NCBI RefSeq assembly: GCF_028446585.1
Contig: NZ_JAPFQL010000001.1
Coordinates: 62,001 to 126,000, forward strand
Direction: 5' to 3'
Source: Intrasporangium calvum
GTDB lineage: Bacteria > Actinomycetota > Actinomycetes > Actinomycetales > Dermatophilaceae
DNA: 64,000 nt
Shown: positions 34,812-44,332 of the stretch, piece after piece
Layout of the letters: every line of letters starts with the position of its first letter
Position numbering within the stretch: position 1 is the stretch's first letter
Made by a program: the position numbers and the translations under genes
Notes under the pieces: model-generated
What the model was told of the DNA's origin: nothing
Seen by the model: only the letters and a program-made list of their open reading frames with translations
The model's database searches: none

Positions 34812-35144
34812 GTGGCGCATGAGACGTCGGTGCTCGTCATCTGCGAGCACGAGCTGCTCGGTGAGGGCCTCGCTGCCCGCCTCGCGTCGATGGGCATCCA
34901 GGTGCTGGTCACCACGGCACACAACGACCACTCCGTCGTCCTGGCCCTGCGTGGCCGGCCGGATGTCGTGATCATCGAGAGCACCGACCCGGCGTGCATC
35001 GAGCGGGTCAGGGCGCTCAGTCCGACGTCCCGCGTCGTCGACGCAACGAGGTCGATCGGTCGGGGCTACCCGACGGAGACGATGCGTTTCGAGGCGATCC
35101 TCGACGCCCTGCCGGTCAACCCGCAGCCGGAGGCTCTGGCTTGA
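34812..35144 (+). CDS. Degenerate receiver-like protein
   Basis: 110 residues from GTG 34812, after GGAGG. The fold pattern follows a receiver: SVLVICEHELLGEGLAARLA corresponds to the acidic-pocket strand and RPDVVIIESTDP to the phosphoacceptor strand. The pocket acids are replaced (Cys-Glu) and the phosphoacceptor position is Glu, which could mimic the phosphorylated state. No output domain. Downstream of the response regulator on the same strand. The last 29 bases overlap the convergent membrane gene at 35116. Confidence 0.65.
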   Translation: MAHETSVLVICEHELLGEGLAARLASMGIQVLVTTAHNDHSVVLALRGRPDVVIIESTDPACIERVRALSPTSRVVDATRSIGRGYPTETMRFEAILDALPVNPQPEALA

Positions 35145-35613
35145 CGTAGGCCGCCCGCAGGTGGCGGGAGTTGAGCAGCGCTGCGACGACGACGAGGATC
35201 CCGGCGAGCGCGACCTGTTCGATGACCATCCAAGTTGGATACAAGCCGGGGATGAAGCAGCTGGCCACGGCCACCACGGGGAAGATGATGGTGAACAGCC
35301 GCATCCTCGAGTAGGCCCACCACCAGCCCCGTTGCGCCCGCCAGACGAAGTAGTAGAGCGACGCCGTGAGCAGCGAGATCATGACCAGCCGGGTCCAGAC
35401 GATCCAGCTGAGCGAGTCCCCCATCTCGTTGCGCACCACGGCGAGCAGGACCGCTGCGACGTCGAGGGAGAAAGCGGCCGTGATGCCCGTCGCCACGTCG
35501 GCGAGGATGCGCCGGCTCTCGGGATGCTCGGTGTGCTCGGCCGGCACCCGCAGCCTGGCCTTGCGGCCGCCACCGATGCGGTCGAGCACCCGAGCCACGA
35601 CCTCGACGTCCAT
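35116..35613 (-). CDS. Small membrane protein of unknown function
   Basis: 165 residues with about four membrane helices (roughly 45-62, 70-90, 105-122, 130-150) after a charged N-terminus of 40 residues. It starts 18 bases after the thrS stop with GGGAGAG upstream, so it is transcribed with thrS. I recognise no family. Its 3' end overlaps the convergent degenerate receiver gene by 29 bases and lies at the right boundary of the cytochrome island. Confidence 0.7.
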   Translation of the reverse strand: MDVEVVARVLDRIGGGRKARLRVPAEHTEHPESRRILADVATGITAAFSLDVAAVLLAVVRNEMGDSLSWIVWTRLVMISLLTASLYYFVWRAQRGWWWAYSRMRLFTIIFPVVAVASCFIPGLYPTWMVIEQVALAGILVVVAALLNSRHLRAAYVKPEPPAAG

Positions 35614-35631
35614 CGCTCTCTCCCGTCGGGC

Positions 35632-37626
35632 CTAGACCTGGGCCCGCGACTCGATCGCCGCCAGCACCTCGGCAATGGCGTCGTCCACGGGCACGCCGTT
35701 CTTCTGCGACCCGTCCCGGAAACGGAACGACACGGCCCCCGCAGCCCGGTCGTCCTCCCCCGCGATGAGGACGAAGGGGACCTTCGACTTCGACGCGTTG
35801 CGGATCTTCTTCGGGAAGCGGTCGTCACTGGCGTCGAGCTCGACGCGAACTCCCTTGCGGCGCAGCTGGTCCAGCACGCCGCCGAGGTAGTCGGCATACT
35901 CGTCGGCGACCGGCACACCGAGCACCTGCACGGGCGAGAGCCAGACCGGGAAGGCCCCGGCGTAGTGCTCGACGAGCACCCCGAGGAACCGCTCGATCGA
36001 CCCGAACTTCGCCGAGTGGATCATCACCGGCTGCTGCCGCGTGCCGTCGGCCGCCTGGTACTCCAGGCCGAAGCGCTCCGGCTGGTTGAAGTCGTACTGG
36101 ATCGTCGACATCTGCCAGGTGCGGCCGATGGCGTCCCGGGCCTGCACGGAGATCTTCGGTCCGTAGAACGCGGCACCGCCCGGGTCGGCGACGAGCTCGA
36201 GGCCGGAGGCGGTCGCCACGTCCTCGAGGACCTTCGTCGCGACCTCCCACTGCTCGTCGGAGCCGATGAACTTCGCCGACTTCTCGCCCTCGGTGTCCCG
36301 GGTCGACAGCTCGAGGTAGAAGTCCTCCAGGCCGAAGTCCCGCAGCAGCGACAGGACGAAGTCGAGCAGGTGCTTGATCTCCGCGGGCGCCTGCTCGGGA
36401 GTCACGTACGAGTGCGAGTCGTCCTGCGTCATTCCCCGCACCCGGGTCAGCCCGTGGACGACGCCGGACTTCTCGTAGCGGTAGACGGAGCCGAACTCGA
36501 AGAACCGGAGCGGCAGCTCACGGTAGGAACGCCCGCGCGACTGGTAGATGAGGTTGTGCATCGGGCAGTTCATCGCCTTGAGCTGGTACTTCGCGCCCTC
36601 GAGCTCCATGGGCGGGAACATCGTGTCGGCGTAGTACGGCAGGTGCCCGGACGTGTGGAAGAGCCCGTCCTTGGTGATGTGCGGGGTCCCGACGTAGTCG
36701 AAGCCCTCCTCGATGTGCCGGCGGCGGACATAGTCCTCCATCTCCCGCTTGATGACCCCGCCCTTGGGGTGGAAGACGGGCAGTCCCGAGCCGAGCTCGT
36801 CCGGGAAGCTGAAGAGGTCGAGCTCCGCCCCGAGCTTGCGGTGATCGCGCCGCTCGGCCTCGGCGAGCCGGTCGAGGTAGGCCTTGAGCTCGTCCTTGGT
36901 CGGCCAGGCGGTGCCGTAGATGCGCTGCAGCTGAGGGTTCTTCTCGGAGCCGCGCCAGTAGGCGGCGGCCGAGCGCATCAGCTTGAAGGCGTTGCCGATG
37001 AGCTTGGTGCTCGGGATGTGCGGTCCGCGGCAGAGATCGCCCCACGCGCGGGTGCCGTCGCGGCGAATGTTGTCGTAGATCGTCAGCTCGCCCGCGCCGA
37101 CCTCGACGCTGGCGCCTTCGGCGGCCTCGCCCGCGCCGCCCTTGAGCCCGACGAGCTCGCACTTGAACGGCTCGTGGGCGAGCTCGGTCAGTGCCTCCGC
37201 ATCGGTGACGACGCGCCGTTCGAAGGTCTGGCCCTCGTTGATGATCTTCTGCATGGCCTTCTCGAGGGCCTTGAGGTCATCGGGGTTGAAGGGGGTCTCG
37301 ACGTCGAAGTCGTAGTAGAAGCCGTCGCGGATGGGCGGGCCGATGCCGAGCTTCGCCTCGGCGTGCAGGGACTGCACGGCCTGGGCGAGCACGTGCGCCG
37401 TCGAGTGGCGGAGCACGGCGAGGCCGTCCTCGCTGTCGACGGTGACCGGCTCGACGTCGTCCCCGTCGGCGAGGATATGGAAGAGGTCGCGCAGCTCGCC
37501 GTTGACGCGTGCGACGACGACGTCCCGCCCGCCGATCCCAGCCTGCTCGAGGAGCTCTCCGGCCGTCGTCTGCGCGTCGACCGATCGCTCGCTCCCGGCG
37601 GCGGTGACGCTGATCTGTGCAGACAC
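35632..37626 (-). CDS. thrS: Threonine-tRNA ligase
   Basis: Charges tRNA-Thr. 664 residues from GTG 37624-37626, preceded by AAGGAG at 8 bases; longer readings are rejected. Domains: TGS (about 1-60), editing domain with [12 protein letters not shown], class II catalytic core with zinc ligand Cys in AMNCPMHNL, motif 2 region [30 protein letters not shown], motif 3 [14 protein letters not shown], and a C-terminal anticodon-binding domain. In mycobacteria thrS is next to the HIT gene; here they are 20 kb apart. Confidence 0.97.
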   Translation of the reverse strand: MSAQISVTAAGSERSVDAQTTAGELLEQAGIGGRDVVVARVNGELRDLFHILADGDDVEPVTVDSEDGLAVLRHSTAHVLAQAVQSLHAEAKLGIGPPIRDGFYYDFDVETPFNPDDLKALEKAMQKIINEGQTFERRVVTDAEALTELAHEPFKCELVGLKGGAGEAAEGASVEVGAGELTIYDNIRRDGTRAWGDLCRGPHIPSTKLIGNAFKLMRSAAAYWRGSEKNPQLQRIYGTAWPTKDELKAYLDRLAEAERRDHRKLGAELDLFSFPDELGSGLPVFHPKGGVIKREMEDYVRRRHIEEGFDYVGTPHITKDGLFHTSGHLPYYADTMFPPMELEGAKYQLKAMNCPMHNLIYQSRGRSYRELPLRFFEFGSVYRYEKSGVVHGLTRVRGMTQDDSHSYVTPEQAPAEIKHLLDFVLSLLRDFGLEDFYLELSTRDTEGEKSAKFIGSDEQWEVATKVLEDVATASGLELVADPGGAAFYGPKISVQARDAIGRTWQMSTIQYDFNQPERFGLEYQAADGTRQQPVMIHSAKFGSIERFLGVLVEHYAGAFPVWLSPVQVLGVPVADEYADYLGGVLDQLRRKGVRVELDASDDRFPKKIRNASKSKVPFVLIAGEDDRAAGAVSFRFRDGSQKNGVPVDDAIAEVLAAIESRAQV

Positions 37627-37857
37627 GGATGATGCTCCTTCGATGCGGGTTCCCGACCGCTGCGCGCGGTCGCCGCTCCAGCGTATCGACTGACCCGGCC
37701 GCACCGCGAAGTCGTTCCCGCCGCTGGCATACAGACTTCGAACTCGTCCTGTCCCGGCGCAACCTTTCCCTCGGGAAGCCGCGTCCTGTGTGCACTGGGC
37801 CACGGGGTCAGCCGACCCCCCTCCACCAGGCCCACGCGACCCACAGGGGGACCTGAC

Positions 37858-38349
37858 ATGAACGCTCTCAAGACCGGGACCGTGGCCGCCTCGGCGGCGC
37901 TGCTCGCGGGCGGCGCACTGGCAGCGGCACCCGCGGCTTCTGCGGCGCCAGCCTCGACCACGTCCGTCACCACATCGACCACCGCATGCCGGGCGACGTC
38001 CGTCCACCAGATCGGCACGAAGAAGGTCGTCTGGGACAAGGGCATGGCCGCCTTCACCGTGCGGCAGTACCTCGGCTACTGCCAGGACAGCCGCGGCTGG
38101 GCGTGGATGAACTTCGCCTCGGTCTACGTCTGGCAGCAGTACCACGCCCGCGCGTTCGGCTATCGGGCCCAGGTGGGTATCGCCGTCAAGGGCGAACAGG
38201 AGACGCGCGGCTATGTGATCGGCCCCAACCGACAGCGGCTGACCTTCTCCAAGCCCGTTCGCACCGTGAACGTGTGCACCCGAGGCTGGGGCAAGCTCTA
38301 CCGCCTAGGGGCCGAGTCCGCGCAGGGCATGACCTCGTTGCGCTGTTGA
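37858..38349 (+). CDS. Secreted four-cysteine protein, paralogue 1
   Basis: 163 residues with a signal peptide (about 1-29, ending ASAAP). The mature part has four Cys (in [26 protein letters not shown] and the C-terminal SLRC) that align with those of the protein at 50340, together with [20 protein letters not shown] and [13 protein letters not shown]. No membrane anchor or known catalytic motif. ATG 37858 follows AGGGGGACC. Family and function not recognised. Confidence 0.8.
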   Translation: MNALKTGTVAASAALLAGGALAAAPAASAAPASTTSVTTSTTACRATSVHQIGTKKVVWDKGMAAFTVRQYLGYCQDSRGWAWMNFASVYVWQQYHARAFGYRAQVGIAVKGEQETRGYVIGPNRQRLTFSKPVRTVNVCTRGWGKLYRLGAESAQGMTSLRC

Positions 38350-38369
38350 CCCCTCCCGGCGACCCAGCC

Positions 38370-38486
38370 CCGGACGACCGTTGCCCGCCAACGTCCCCGG
38401 CACCCCGCGCGCGGCGCACCTCCCACTCGCCTGGGCGCGGGCAACGGTCGTCCGGAACCACCGGGCCGTATGCCGCTGGGCCCGGT
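38370..38486. repeat. 18-base inverted repeat plus dispersed element copy 8
   Basis: 38370-38387 and 38438-38455 are perfect 18-base inverted arms (CCGGACGACCGTTGCCCG) around a 50-base GC-rich centre. Immediately after, ACCGGGCC (38460-38467) and GGCCCGGT (38479-38486) form an 8-base stem around the loop GTATGCCGCTG. Located between convergent genes; the second hairpin is probably a terminator. Confidence 0.8.
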
Positions 38487-38491
38487 CCCGC

Positions 38492-39532
38492 TCAGGGGGC
38501 CGGGTCGAGCCCGAGGCTGAGGACCGCGACGCCGGCGAACCTGCCCGCGGCCAGGTCGTCCAGCGCCTGGTCCGCGTGGTCGAAGCCGTACGAGGTGACG
38601 GTCGAGTGCAGGTTCAGCCGCCCTGCGAGCGCCAGGAGCTCCTCGCCGTCCTGGCGCGTGTTGGCCGTCACGGAGGTGATGGTCCGCTCCCGGAAGAGGT
38701 GGGTGGCGTAGGTCAGGGTGGGGATGTCGGAGACGTGGATGCCGGCGAGCGCGAGGGTTCCACCCTGCCCGAGGCCCTCCAGGGCCACGGGAACCAGGTC
38801 GCCGGCGGGGGCGAAGAGGATCGCGGCGTCGAGCAGGACCGGCGGCCGGCCGTCGGCGGGACCGGCAGACGTCGCCCCGAGGTCGAGGGCCAGCCGTTGC
38901 GCGTCGGCGCCGCGGGTCAGCACGTGGACCTCGGCACCCTGGGCCAGCGCGAGCTGGGCCGTGAGGTGGGCGCTGGCGCCGAAGCCGTAGATCCCGAGGC
39001 GTCCGCCCACCGGCAGCGCGGCCCGGCGCAGCGCGCGGTAGCCGATGATGCCGGCGCAGAGGAGCGGGGCCGCCTGCTCGGCCGCAAGATGCTCGGGGAT
39101 GCGGTAGGCGTAGGCCTCCGGCACGGTGGTGAACTGGGCGTAACCGCCGTCCTCGTCCCACCCGGTGAAGGTGGCTGCGAGGCAGAGGTTCTCGCGTCCG
39201 GACCGACACCAGCGACACGAGCCGCACGTCCTGCGCAGCCACGCGACACCGACCCGGTCCCCCACGACGAGCCGCGACGTCCCGGAGCCGCAGGAGACGA
39301 CGCGACCGACGACCTCGTGTCCCGGGACGACGTGGGGTCGGTGCTCCGGCAGGTCGCCCTCGGTCACGTGCAGGTCGGTCCGGCACACGCCACACGCCTC
39401 GACCTCCACGAGGACCTCGTCGCTGCGCGGTCGTGGGACCGGGCGGTCAACCCTGCGGATCCGTTCGGGGCCGTCGGCCCCCACCGTCTCCCACACCCCC
39501 ATCGTCTCGGGAAGGCTGCGCCCGTTGTCCAT
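38492..39532 (-). CDS. Zinc-dependent alcohol dehydrogenase
   Basis: 346 residues. N-terminal GroES-like domain with catalytic zinc ligands in [12 protein letters not shown] and GHEVVGRVV, structural zinc cysteines in [17 protein letters not shown], and a Rossmann domain with [12 protein letters not shown]. Similar to the AdhA-type medium-chain dehydrogenases of actinobacteria. ATG at 39530-39532 has AGAGG upstream and makes the gene overlap the end of the upstream membrane gene by 86 bases; ATG at 39502 would shorten the overlap but lacks a ribosome site. Substrate not predictable. Confidence 0.9.
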   Translation of the reverse strand: MDNGRSLPETMGVWETVGADGPERIRRVDRPVPRPRSDEVLVEVEACGVCRTDLHVTEGDLPEHRPHVVPGHEVVGRVVSCGSGTSRLVVGDRVGVAWLRRTCGSCRWCRSGRENLCLAATFTGWDEDGGYAQFTTVPEAYAYRIPEHLAAEQAAPLLCAGIIGYRALRRAALPVGGRLGIYGFGASAHLTAQLALAQGAEVHVLTRGADAQRLALDLGATSAGPADGRPPVLLDAAILFAPAGDLVPVALEGLGQGGTLALAGIHVSDIPTLTYATHLFRERTITSVTANTRQDGEELLALAGRLNLHSTVTSYGFDHADQALDDLAAGRFAGVAVLSLGLDPAP

Positions 39533-40535
39533 GGTCACCAGCCTCTCGCGGCTGCGGCGGCGGGGTCGCGCTTTCCTCCTCGACGAGACGCATCGCACCG
39601 CCGATGGCGCCACCGAGGGCGCCCAGGAGGACGAACAGGAGCAGGGTGCGATCCCCTGCGCTGGCGCTGGAGGAGCCCCACGCCCCGGGCGCCGTGGCGA
39701 CGTTCCTCAGCGTGTCGTTGAGCGTGCTGGTGAAGATGACCCCGCTCCCGAGCCAGCTGAGCGACAGCCGGGTTCGCGTCAGCGCTCCACCTCGGATCAG
39801 GCCCACGCCGGCGACGGCCGCACCGAGAGCGGCGAGGGCCGACCCGGCGAAGAGCGAGCGCTGCGGGACGTCCGGCTCGCCGAAGGAGCCGCCCCCGACC
39901 GTCGCCCAACCGAGCTGCACGACGGCGAAGACGACTGCGGCGACGATGAAGACCATGCCGAGGACGTTCTGCAGCGCGTCCGTCCGACCTCCCCTGCCCT
40001 CGGTCCCACCGGCTGTCACGGTGGGCCAGCGATCCCGTGCGTAGAGGACGAAGGCGGGGAGCAGGAGGGCGGCCTGCAGCACGAAGCCGCCGTAGACGAT
40101 CCCGAAGACCCACGGAGCCAGGACCTCGTCACCCAGGAACGGGTTGCTGCCGTCGATGAGCAGCTGCAACGGCGCACCGACCAGGAAGCCCATCATCACC
40201 GGGGCCAGCAACCCGGTGGCGATCCACACGGGAAACGCCACGAGGAACGCCGGGATGCGGCGAGCCCAGGGTGCGACGAAGCCGATGGCGAGCAGGATCG
40301 CGACGACGTCGAGGCCGGCGGTGACGCCGTTGGCCACCCTGGTCGTGTCGGTGAAGCCCCCGTCCGCGACGCCAACGGGCCACCCGCTCAGCCAGGCGAC
40401 CTTGAGCAGCGTGTAGGGCAGGCACACGAGGACCGTGGCGATGCAGATGCGCCGCCGCAGCCGCGAGACCCGGCGCGCCGGGGCGGGGTCGGGACGGGAT
40501 CGGGTGGAGGTGAGGACGGGGCTGGTCGAGCTCAT
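39447..40535 (-). CDS. Multi-span membrane protein of unknown function
   Basis: 362 residues with about eight membrane helices between residues 30 and 325, and a charged, Pro-rich C-terminal tail. I see no transporter or enzyme signature. Starts [17 protein letters not shown]. It is read into the alcohol dehydrogenase gene with a long overlap in another frame, so the tail may be longer than in relatives. Confidence 0.7.
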   Translation of the reverse strand: MSSTSPVLTSTRSRPDPAPARRVSRLRRRICIATVLVCLPYTLLKVAWLSGWPVGVADGGFTDTTRVANGVTAGLDVVAILLAIGFVAPWARRIPAFLVAFPVWIATGLLAPVMMGFLVGAPLQLLIDGSNPFLGDEVLAPWVFGIVYGGFVLQAALLLPAFVLYARDRWPTVTAGGTEGRGGRTDALQNVLGMVFIVAAVVFAVVQLGWATVGGGSFGEPDVPQRSLFAGSALAALGAAVAGVGLIRGGALTRTRLSLSWLGSGVIFTSTLNDTLRNVATAPGAWGSSSASAGDRTLLLFVLLGALGGAIGGAMRLVEEESATPPPQPREAGDHGQRAQPSRDDGGVGDGGGRRPRTDPQG

Positions 40536-40626
40536 GCAGCCAGCCTCGCGCGCGACCCGGGATCAGCGCGTCACTCCTTCGTCTCGCGCGGTTCCGTCCG
40601 GCGGATGAAGGTCGCTCATCCTCGCG

Positions 40627-40678
40627 GCTGAGCCCGGCACCCGCTGCACTGACAGCGGGGCCGGGCTCAGCGGCATAC
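40627..40678 (-). terminator. Strong hairpin with dispersed element copy 9
   Basis: A stem of 19 pairs with one bulged A: 40627-40638 with 40660-40671 and CCCGCTG (40640-40646) with CAGCGGG (40653-40659), loop CACTGA. It follows the MaoC gene stop on the minus strand. The reverse core AGCGGCATAC (40669-40678) forms the edge of the stem. Confidence 0.75.
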
Positions 40679-40690
40679 GGAATGGGTCGT

Positions 40691-41575
40691 CTACCAGCGG
40701 TGCTCGATGATGGCGTGCTGCACGTCGGCCTTGGCGGAGCTGAGGAGCGACAAGGCACGGTTCGCCTCGAACTCGCTGCGCAGCCGCACGGTGGACGGTA
40801 GCCGCAGGGGCTTGCGGAACCACACGTGGCTGGTCACCCCGGCATCCGGGATTCGCGGACCCAGCGCCGCGACGACCCGGGCGTAGCTGTACATGCCGTG
40901 GGCGATCGAGGTCGGGAAACCGAGCGGCCGAGCCGTCAGCGCGTGGACGTGGATCGGATTCCAGTCACCGGAGACCCTCGCGTAGCGGCGCCCCACGTCC
41001 TCCGCGAAGCGCCACGTCGGACCGGCCGCGACGGCCTGCAGCGGCTGGAGGTCCGGCGGCTCGGAGGTCGTGGCATCAGGGTGGTCCTCCCCCCGGGAAA
41101 GGTAGGTGCTCACCCCTCGCCACACCGTCTCCCCGGCCACGGTCGCCTCCGACACGAGGTCGACCTGACGCCCGCGCCGATGCGGCCGGAGGTTCTCGGC
41201 GTGCACGGTGAGGTCGAAGGCCTCGTCGAGCCCGATCGGCCGGGTGGCCGTGATGACGTTCTCGACGTGGAGCGAACCCATGAGGGCCAGCGGGAACTCG
41301 CGCTGGCTCATGATCGCCGTCTGCAGCGGGAAGGCGAGGACGTGCGGATAGGTGAGCGGCAAGGTCGAGCGGACCGGGAACCCGCACACGCGCGCATAGT
41401 CGGCCACGGTGTCCGCGTCGGCTCGGACCTCGAGGCGGACGGCCAGCACATCGGGCAGCGGCCCCGACGAAGCGCGGCCGGCCACGAGCGCCGAGGCGTA
41501 GATCCGGCGCAGGTCCGGGGCGGTGTCGAAGCGCAGCTCACGCCTGCCCTCCGCGGAGCCAGGCGCCCCGCTCAT
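40691..41575 (-). CDS. MaoC-type dehydratase (HtdX-like)
   Basis: Probable (R)-specific 3-hydroxyacyl dehydratase/enoyl hydratase of fatty-acid metabolism. 294 residues, double hot-dog layout, with the hydratase motif YARVSGDWNPIHVHALTARPLGFPTSIAHGMYSYARV (Asp and His) in the C-terminal half. It overlaps the fabG stop by 4 bases. The order MaoC-FabG4-FadA2 equals Rv0241c-Rv0242c-Rv0243 of M. tuberculosis, which supports the HtdX comparison. Confidence 0.9.
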   Translation of the reverse strand: MSGAPGSAEGRRELRFDTAPDLRRIYASALVAGRASSGPLPDVLAVRLEVRADADTVADYARVCGFPVRSTLPLTYPHVLAFPLQTAIMSQREFPLALMGSLHVENVITATRPIGLDEAFDLTVHAENLRPHRRGRQVDLVSEATVAGETVWRGVSTYLSRGEDHPDATTSEPPDLQPLQAVAAGPTWRFAEDVGRRYARVSGDWNPIHVHALTARPLGFPTSIAHGMYSYARVVAALGPRIPDAGVTSHVWFRKPLRLPSTVRLRSEFEANRALSLLSSAKADVQHAIIEHRW

Positions 41576-42906
41576 GCGCCGAGGAGGCTCTGGCCGCACA
41601 CGCGCAGCACCTGCCCGTTGACGGCAGCCGCACCCGGCTGGGCGAGCCAGGCGATGGTCTCGGCCACGTCCTTGGGCAGACCGCCCTGCTGGAGCGAGTT
41701 GCTCCGGCGGCCCACCTCACGGGTGGCGAAGGGGACGGACTTGGTCATCTCCGTCTCGATGAAGCCGGGAGCCACGGCGTTGACGGTGATCCCGCGGTCG
41801 CGGACCTGCCCCTCCAGCGCCTCGACGATGCCGATGACGCCTGCCTTGCTGGCGGCGTAGTTCGTCTGGCCGCGGTTGCCCGCGATGCCGGCGATCGACG
41901 AGAGGCAGACGATGCGACCGCCCTCCCCCAGCCCGCCGCCGCCGAGGAAGGTCTCGTTCATGCGGATGATCGAGCGCAGGTTGACGTTGAGGACGGCGGC
42001 CCACTTGTCGTCGGACATGTTGACGAAGAGCTTGTCCCGGAGAATGCCGGCGTTGTGCACGACGATGTCGAGCGACCCGTGCCGGGAGGTCGCGTGCTCG
42101 AGGATCCGGCGGCCCGCGTCCTCGGTGGTGACGTCGAGCTGCAGGGCCGTGCCGCGCACGTCGTTGGCGACCTTGGCCAGGCTCTCACCGGCCTGTGGGA
42201 CATCCACGGCGATCACCGTCGCGCCGTCGCGGGCGAGGACCGCGGCGATCTCGGCGCCGATTCCCCGGGCGGCGCCGGTCACGACCGCGACCTTGCCGGC
42301 CAGCGGCCGCAGGGGGTCGGCGGCGGAGGGCGACGCGGCGTCGCCGACCCGGACGACCTGACCGTCGACGTAGGCCGAGCGACCCGAGAGGAAGAACTCC
42401 ACCGCCGACCAGACGCCGCTCTCCGCGAGGGCAGGGTCAGCAGCAGTGGCCAGCACCAGGTTGGCGGTCGCGCCGAAGCGCAGCTCCTTGCCGAGGGAGC
42501 GGGTGAACCCCTCGAGGGCCCGCTGCGCCGCGATGTGGCTCACGTCGGTGAGGGTCGCCGGGTCCGTGCCGAGCACGACCACTCGGGCGTTCTTGGCGAG
42601 TCGCTTGACCGCAGGGGCGCCGATGGCATGAAGGGCAACGAGGTCCGACGGGTCGGCCGCGGCGGACAGGTCGAGGACCAGGGCTCCCAGCCGCCCGTCC
42701 AGCTCCTCGAGCGCAGTGCCGACCTGGGCTCCGGCCTGCTCGAGCCGGTTGGCCAGGGACGTGTCGAAGTGACCGCCCCCGGCGACGAGCACCGGCCCCT
42801 CGACGAGGGGGTCCCCCGGCGTGTAGCGACGCAGCTTCGTCGGTTGCGGGACCCCGGCCTTCCTGGCGAGCGGGGACGTGATGATGGTGGTGAACAGGTC
42901 AGCCAT
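41572..42906 (-). CDS. fabG4: Long 3-oxoacyl-ACP/CoA reductase, FabG4-like
   Basis: 444 residues: an extra N-terminal flavodoxin-like domain without a complete nucleotide motif (1-200) and a short-chain dehydrogenase domain (about 205-444). The latter shows GKVAVVTGAARGIGAEIA, HNAGILRD, catalytic Ser in CLSSIAGIAG and YAASK. This long form matches Rv0242c. It starts 3 bases after the fadA2 stop. Reduces 3-oxoacyl groups together with the adjacent thiolase and dehydratase. Confidence 0.92.
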   Translation of the reverse strand: MADLFTTIITSPLARKAGVPQPTKLRRYTPGDPLVEGPVLVAGGGHFDTSLANRLEQAGAQVGTALEELDGRLGALVLDLSAAADPSDLVALHAIGAPAVKRLAKNARVVVLGTDPATLTDVSHIAAQRALEGFTRSLGKELRFGATANLVLATAADPALAESGVWSAVEFFLSGRSAYVDGQVVRVGDAASPSAADPLRPLAGKVAVVTGAARGIGAEIAAVLARDGATVIAVDVPQAGESLAKVANDVRGTALQLDVTTEDAGRRILEHATSRHGSLDIVVHNAGILRDKLFVNMSDDKWAAVLNVNLRSIIRMNETFLGGGGLGEGGRIVCLSSIAGIAGNRGQTNYAASKAGVIGIVEALEGQVRDRGITVNAVAPGFIETEMTKSVPFATREVGRRSNSLQQGGLPKDVAETIAWLAQPGAAAVNGQVLRVCGQSLLGA

Positions 42907-42909
42907 GGA

Positions 42910-44229
42910 TCACGCCTCCAGGATCGCGACGACGCCCAGGCCGCCGGCCGCGCAGATCGAGATGAGCCCGCGGACCGGCTGCCCGGTCTCGTCGGCCTTC
43001 TGGCGTAGCTGCTTGGCCAGTGACGCGAGGATCCGGCCGCCAGTGGCGGCGAACGGGTGACCCGCTGCCAGGGAGGAGCCGTTGACGTTCAGCTTGGTGC
43101 GGTCGATCGCACCCAACGGGGCGTCGAGGCCGAGTCGCTTGGTGCAGAACTCCTCGTCCTCCCACGCCTTGAGGTGCGTCAGGACGGTGGACGCGAACGC
43201 CTCATGGATCTCGTAGTAGTCGAAGTCCTGCAGGGTGAGGCCGTTGCGGGCCAGCAGCCGCGGGACCGCGTAGGCCGGGGCCATGAGCAGCCCCTCCTCG
43301 CCGTGCACGTAGTCGACCGCCGCCGTCTCGCCGTCCACGAACCAGGCGAGCGGGGTCAGGTGCTGGGCCTTCGCCCACTCCTCGCTGGCGAGCAGGACGG
43401 TCGAGGCGCCGTCGGTCAGGGGCGTCGAGTTGCCCGCGGTCATCGTCGCGTTCGGGCCCGTGCCGAAGACCGGCTTGAGCTTGGCGAGCGCCTCGACGCT
43501 GGAGTCGGGGCGCAGGTTGTTGTCGCGGGCCAGGCCGAGGAAGGGGGTGACGAGGTCGTCGAGGAAGCCACGGTCGTAGGCGGCCGCGAGGTTGCGGTGG
43601 CTGGCGACGGCGAGCTCGTCCTGGGCCTCGCGGGTGATCCCCCACTGCTCGGCGGTGACGGCCATGTGGTCGCCCATGGACATGCCCGTGCGCGGTTCGC
43701 CGTTCTGCGGGATCGAGGGCGCGAGGTGCTGGGGGCGGACCGCGGCGAGGGCCTTGAGCTTGTCCACCGGCTTCTTGGCCCGGTTGGCCGCCAGCAGGAT
43801 CTTGCGCAGGTCCTCGCTGACGGCGATGGGGGCGTCGCTGGTCGTGTCGGCGCCGCCGGCGATGCCGGAGTCGATCTGGCCGAGGGCGATCTTGTTGGCG
43901 ACGAGGATGGCGGCCTCGAGCCCGGTGCCGCAGGCCTGCTGGATGTCGTAGGCCGGGGTCGTTGGCGCGAGCCGCGAGCCGAGGACGGACTCCCGGGCGA
44001 GGTTGAAGTCGCGGGAGTGCTTGAGGACGGCGCCGGCCACGACCTCACCGACCTGCTGACCGGACAGGCCGTAGCGGGCCGCGAGGCCGTCGATGGCCGC
44101 CGTGAGCATGTCCTGGTTCGACGCCCGGGCGTACGCGCCGTGGGCTCGGGCGAACGGGATGCGGTTGCCGCCGAGGACGGCGACGCGGCGCGCCTGCCGC
44201 GTCGGCGGTGCTGGGGTCTTGCGTGCCAT
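42910..44229 (-). CDS. fadA2: Acetyl-CoA acetyltransferase FadA2-like
   Basis: Thiolase that condenses or splits acyl-CoA. 439 residues. Nucleophile Cys in DIQQACGTGLEAAILVANKIA, the NEAF-equivalent motif EIHEAFASTVL, GHPFAATGGR and the second Cys in SICAAGGLGVV. An N-terminal PFARAHGAYARASNQDML is typical of this subgroup. First gene of the fadA2-fabG4-MaoC unit, divergent from a TetR regulator 103 bases away. Confidence 0.94.
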   Translation of the reverse strand: MARKTPAPPTRQARRVAVLGGNRIPFARAHGAYARASNQDMLTAAIDGLAARYGLSGQQVGEVVAGAVLKHSRDFNLARESVLGSRLAPTTPAYDIQQACGTGLEAAILVANKIALGQIDSGIAGGADTTSDAPIAVSEDLRKILLAANRAKKPVDKLKALAAVRPQHLAPSIPQNGEPRTGMSMGDHMAVTAEQWGITREAQDELAVASHRNLAAAYDRGFLDDLVTPFLGLARDNNLRPDSSVEALAKLKPVFGTGPNATMTAGNSTPLTDGASTVLLASEEWAKAQHLTPLAWFVDGETAAVDYVHGEEGLLMAPAYAVPRLLARNGLTLQDFDYYEIHEAFASTVLTHLKAWEDEEFCTKRLGLDAPLGAIDRTKLNVNGSSLAAGHPFAATGGRILASLAKQLRQKADETGQPVRGLISICAAGGLGVVAILEA

Positions 44230-44332
44230 GTGGCTCTCCTACGTCTGGGGTGGGGCCCTGTGGCCCGCCTGCCGTCAGGCTAACCGAAACCGTCAGTAGT
44301 CGATACAGCGAGTACCTGTTAGTTTGCTCGGC

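Noticed and set aside
41340-41352. GCGGATAG in the MaoC gene as a further regulatory site
   Set aside because: A single 8-base match inside coding sequence without the second block; expected by chance.
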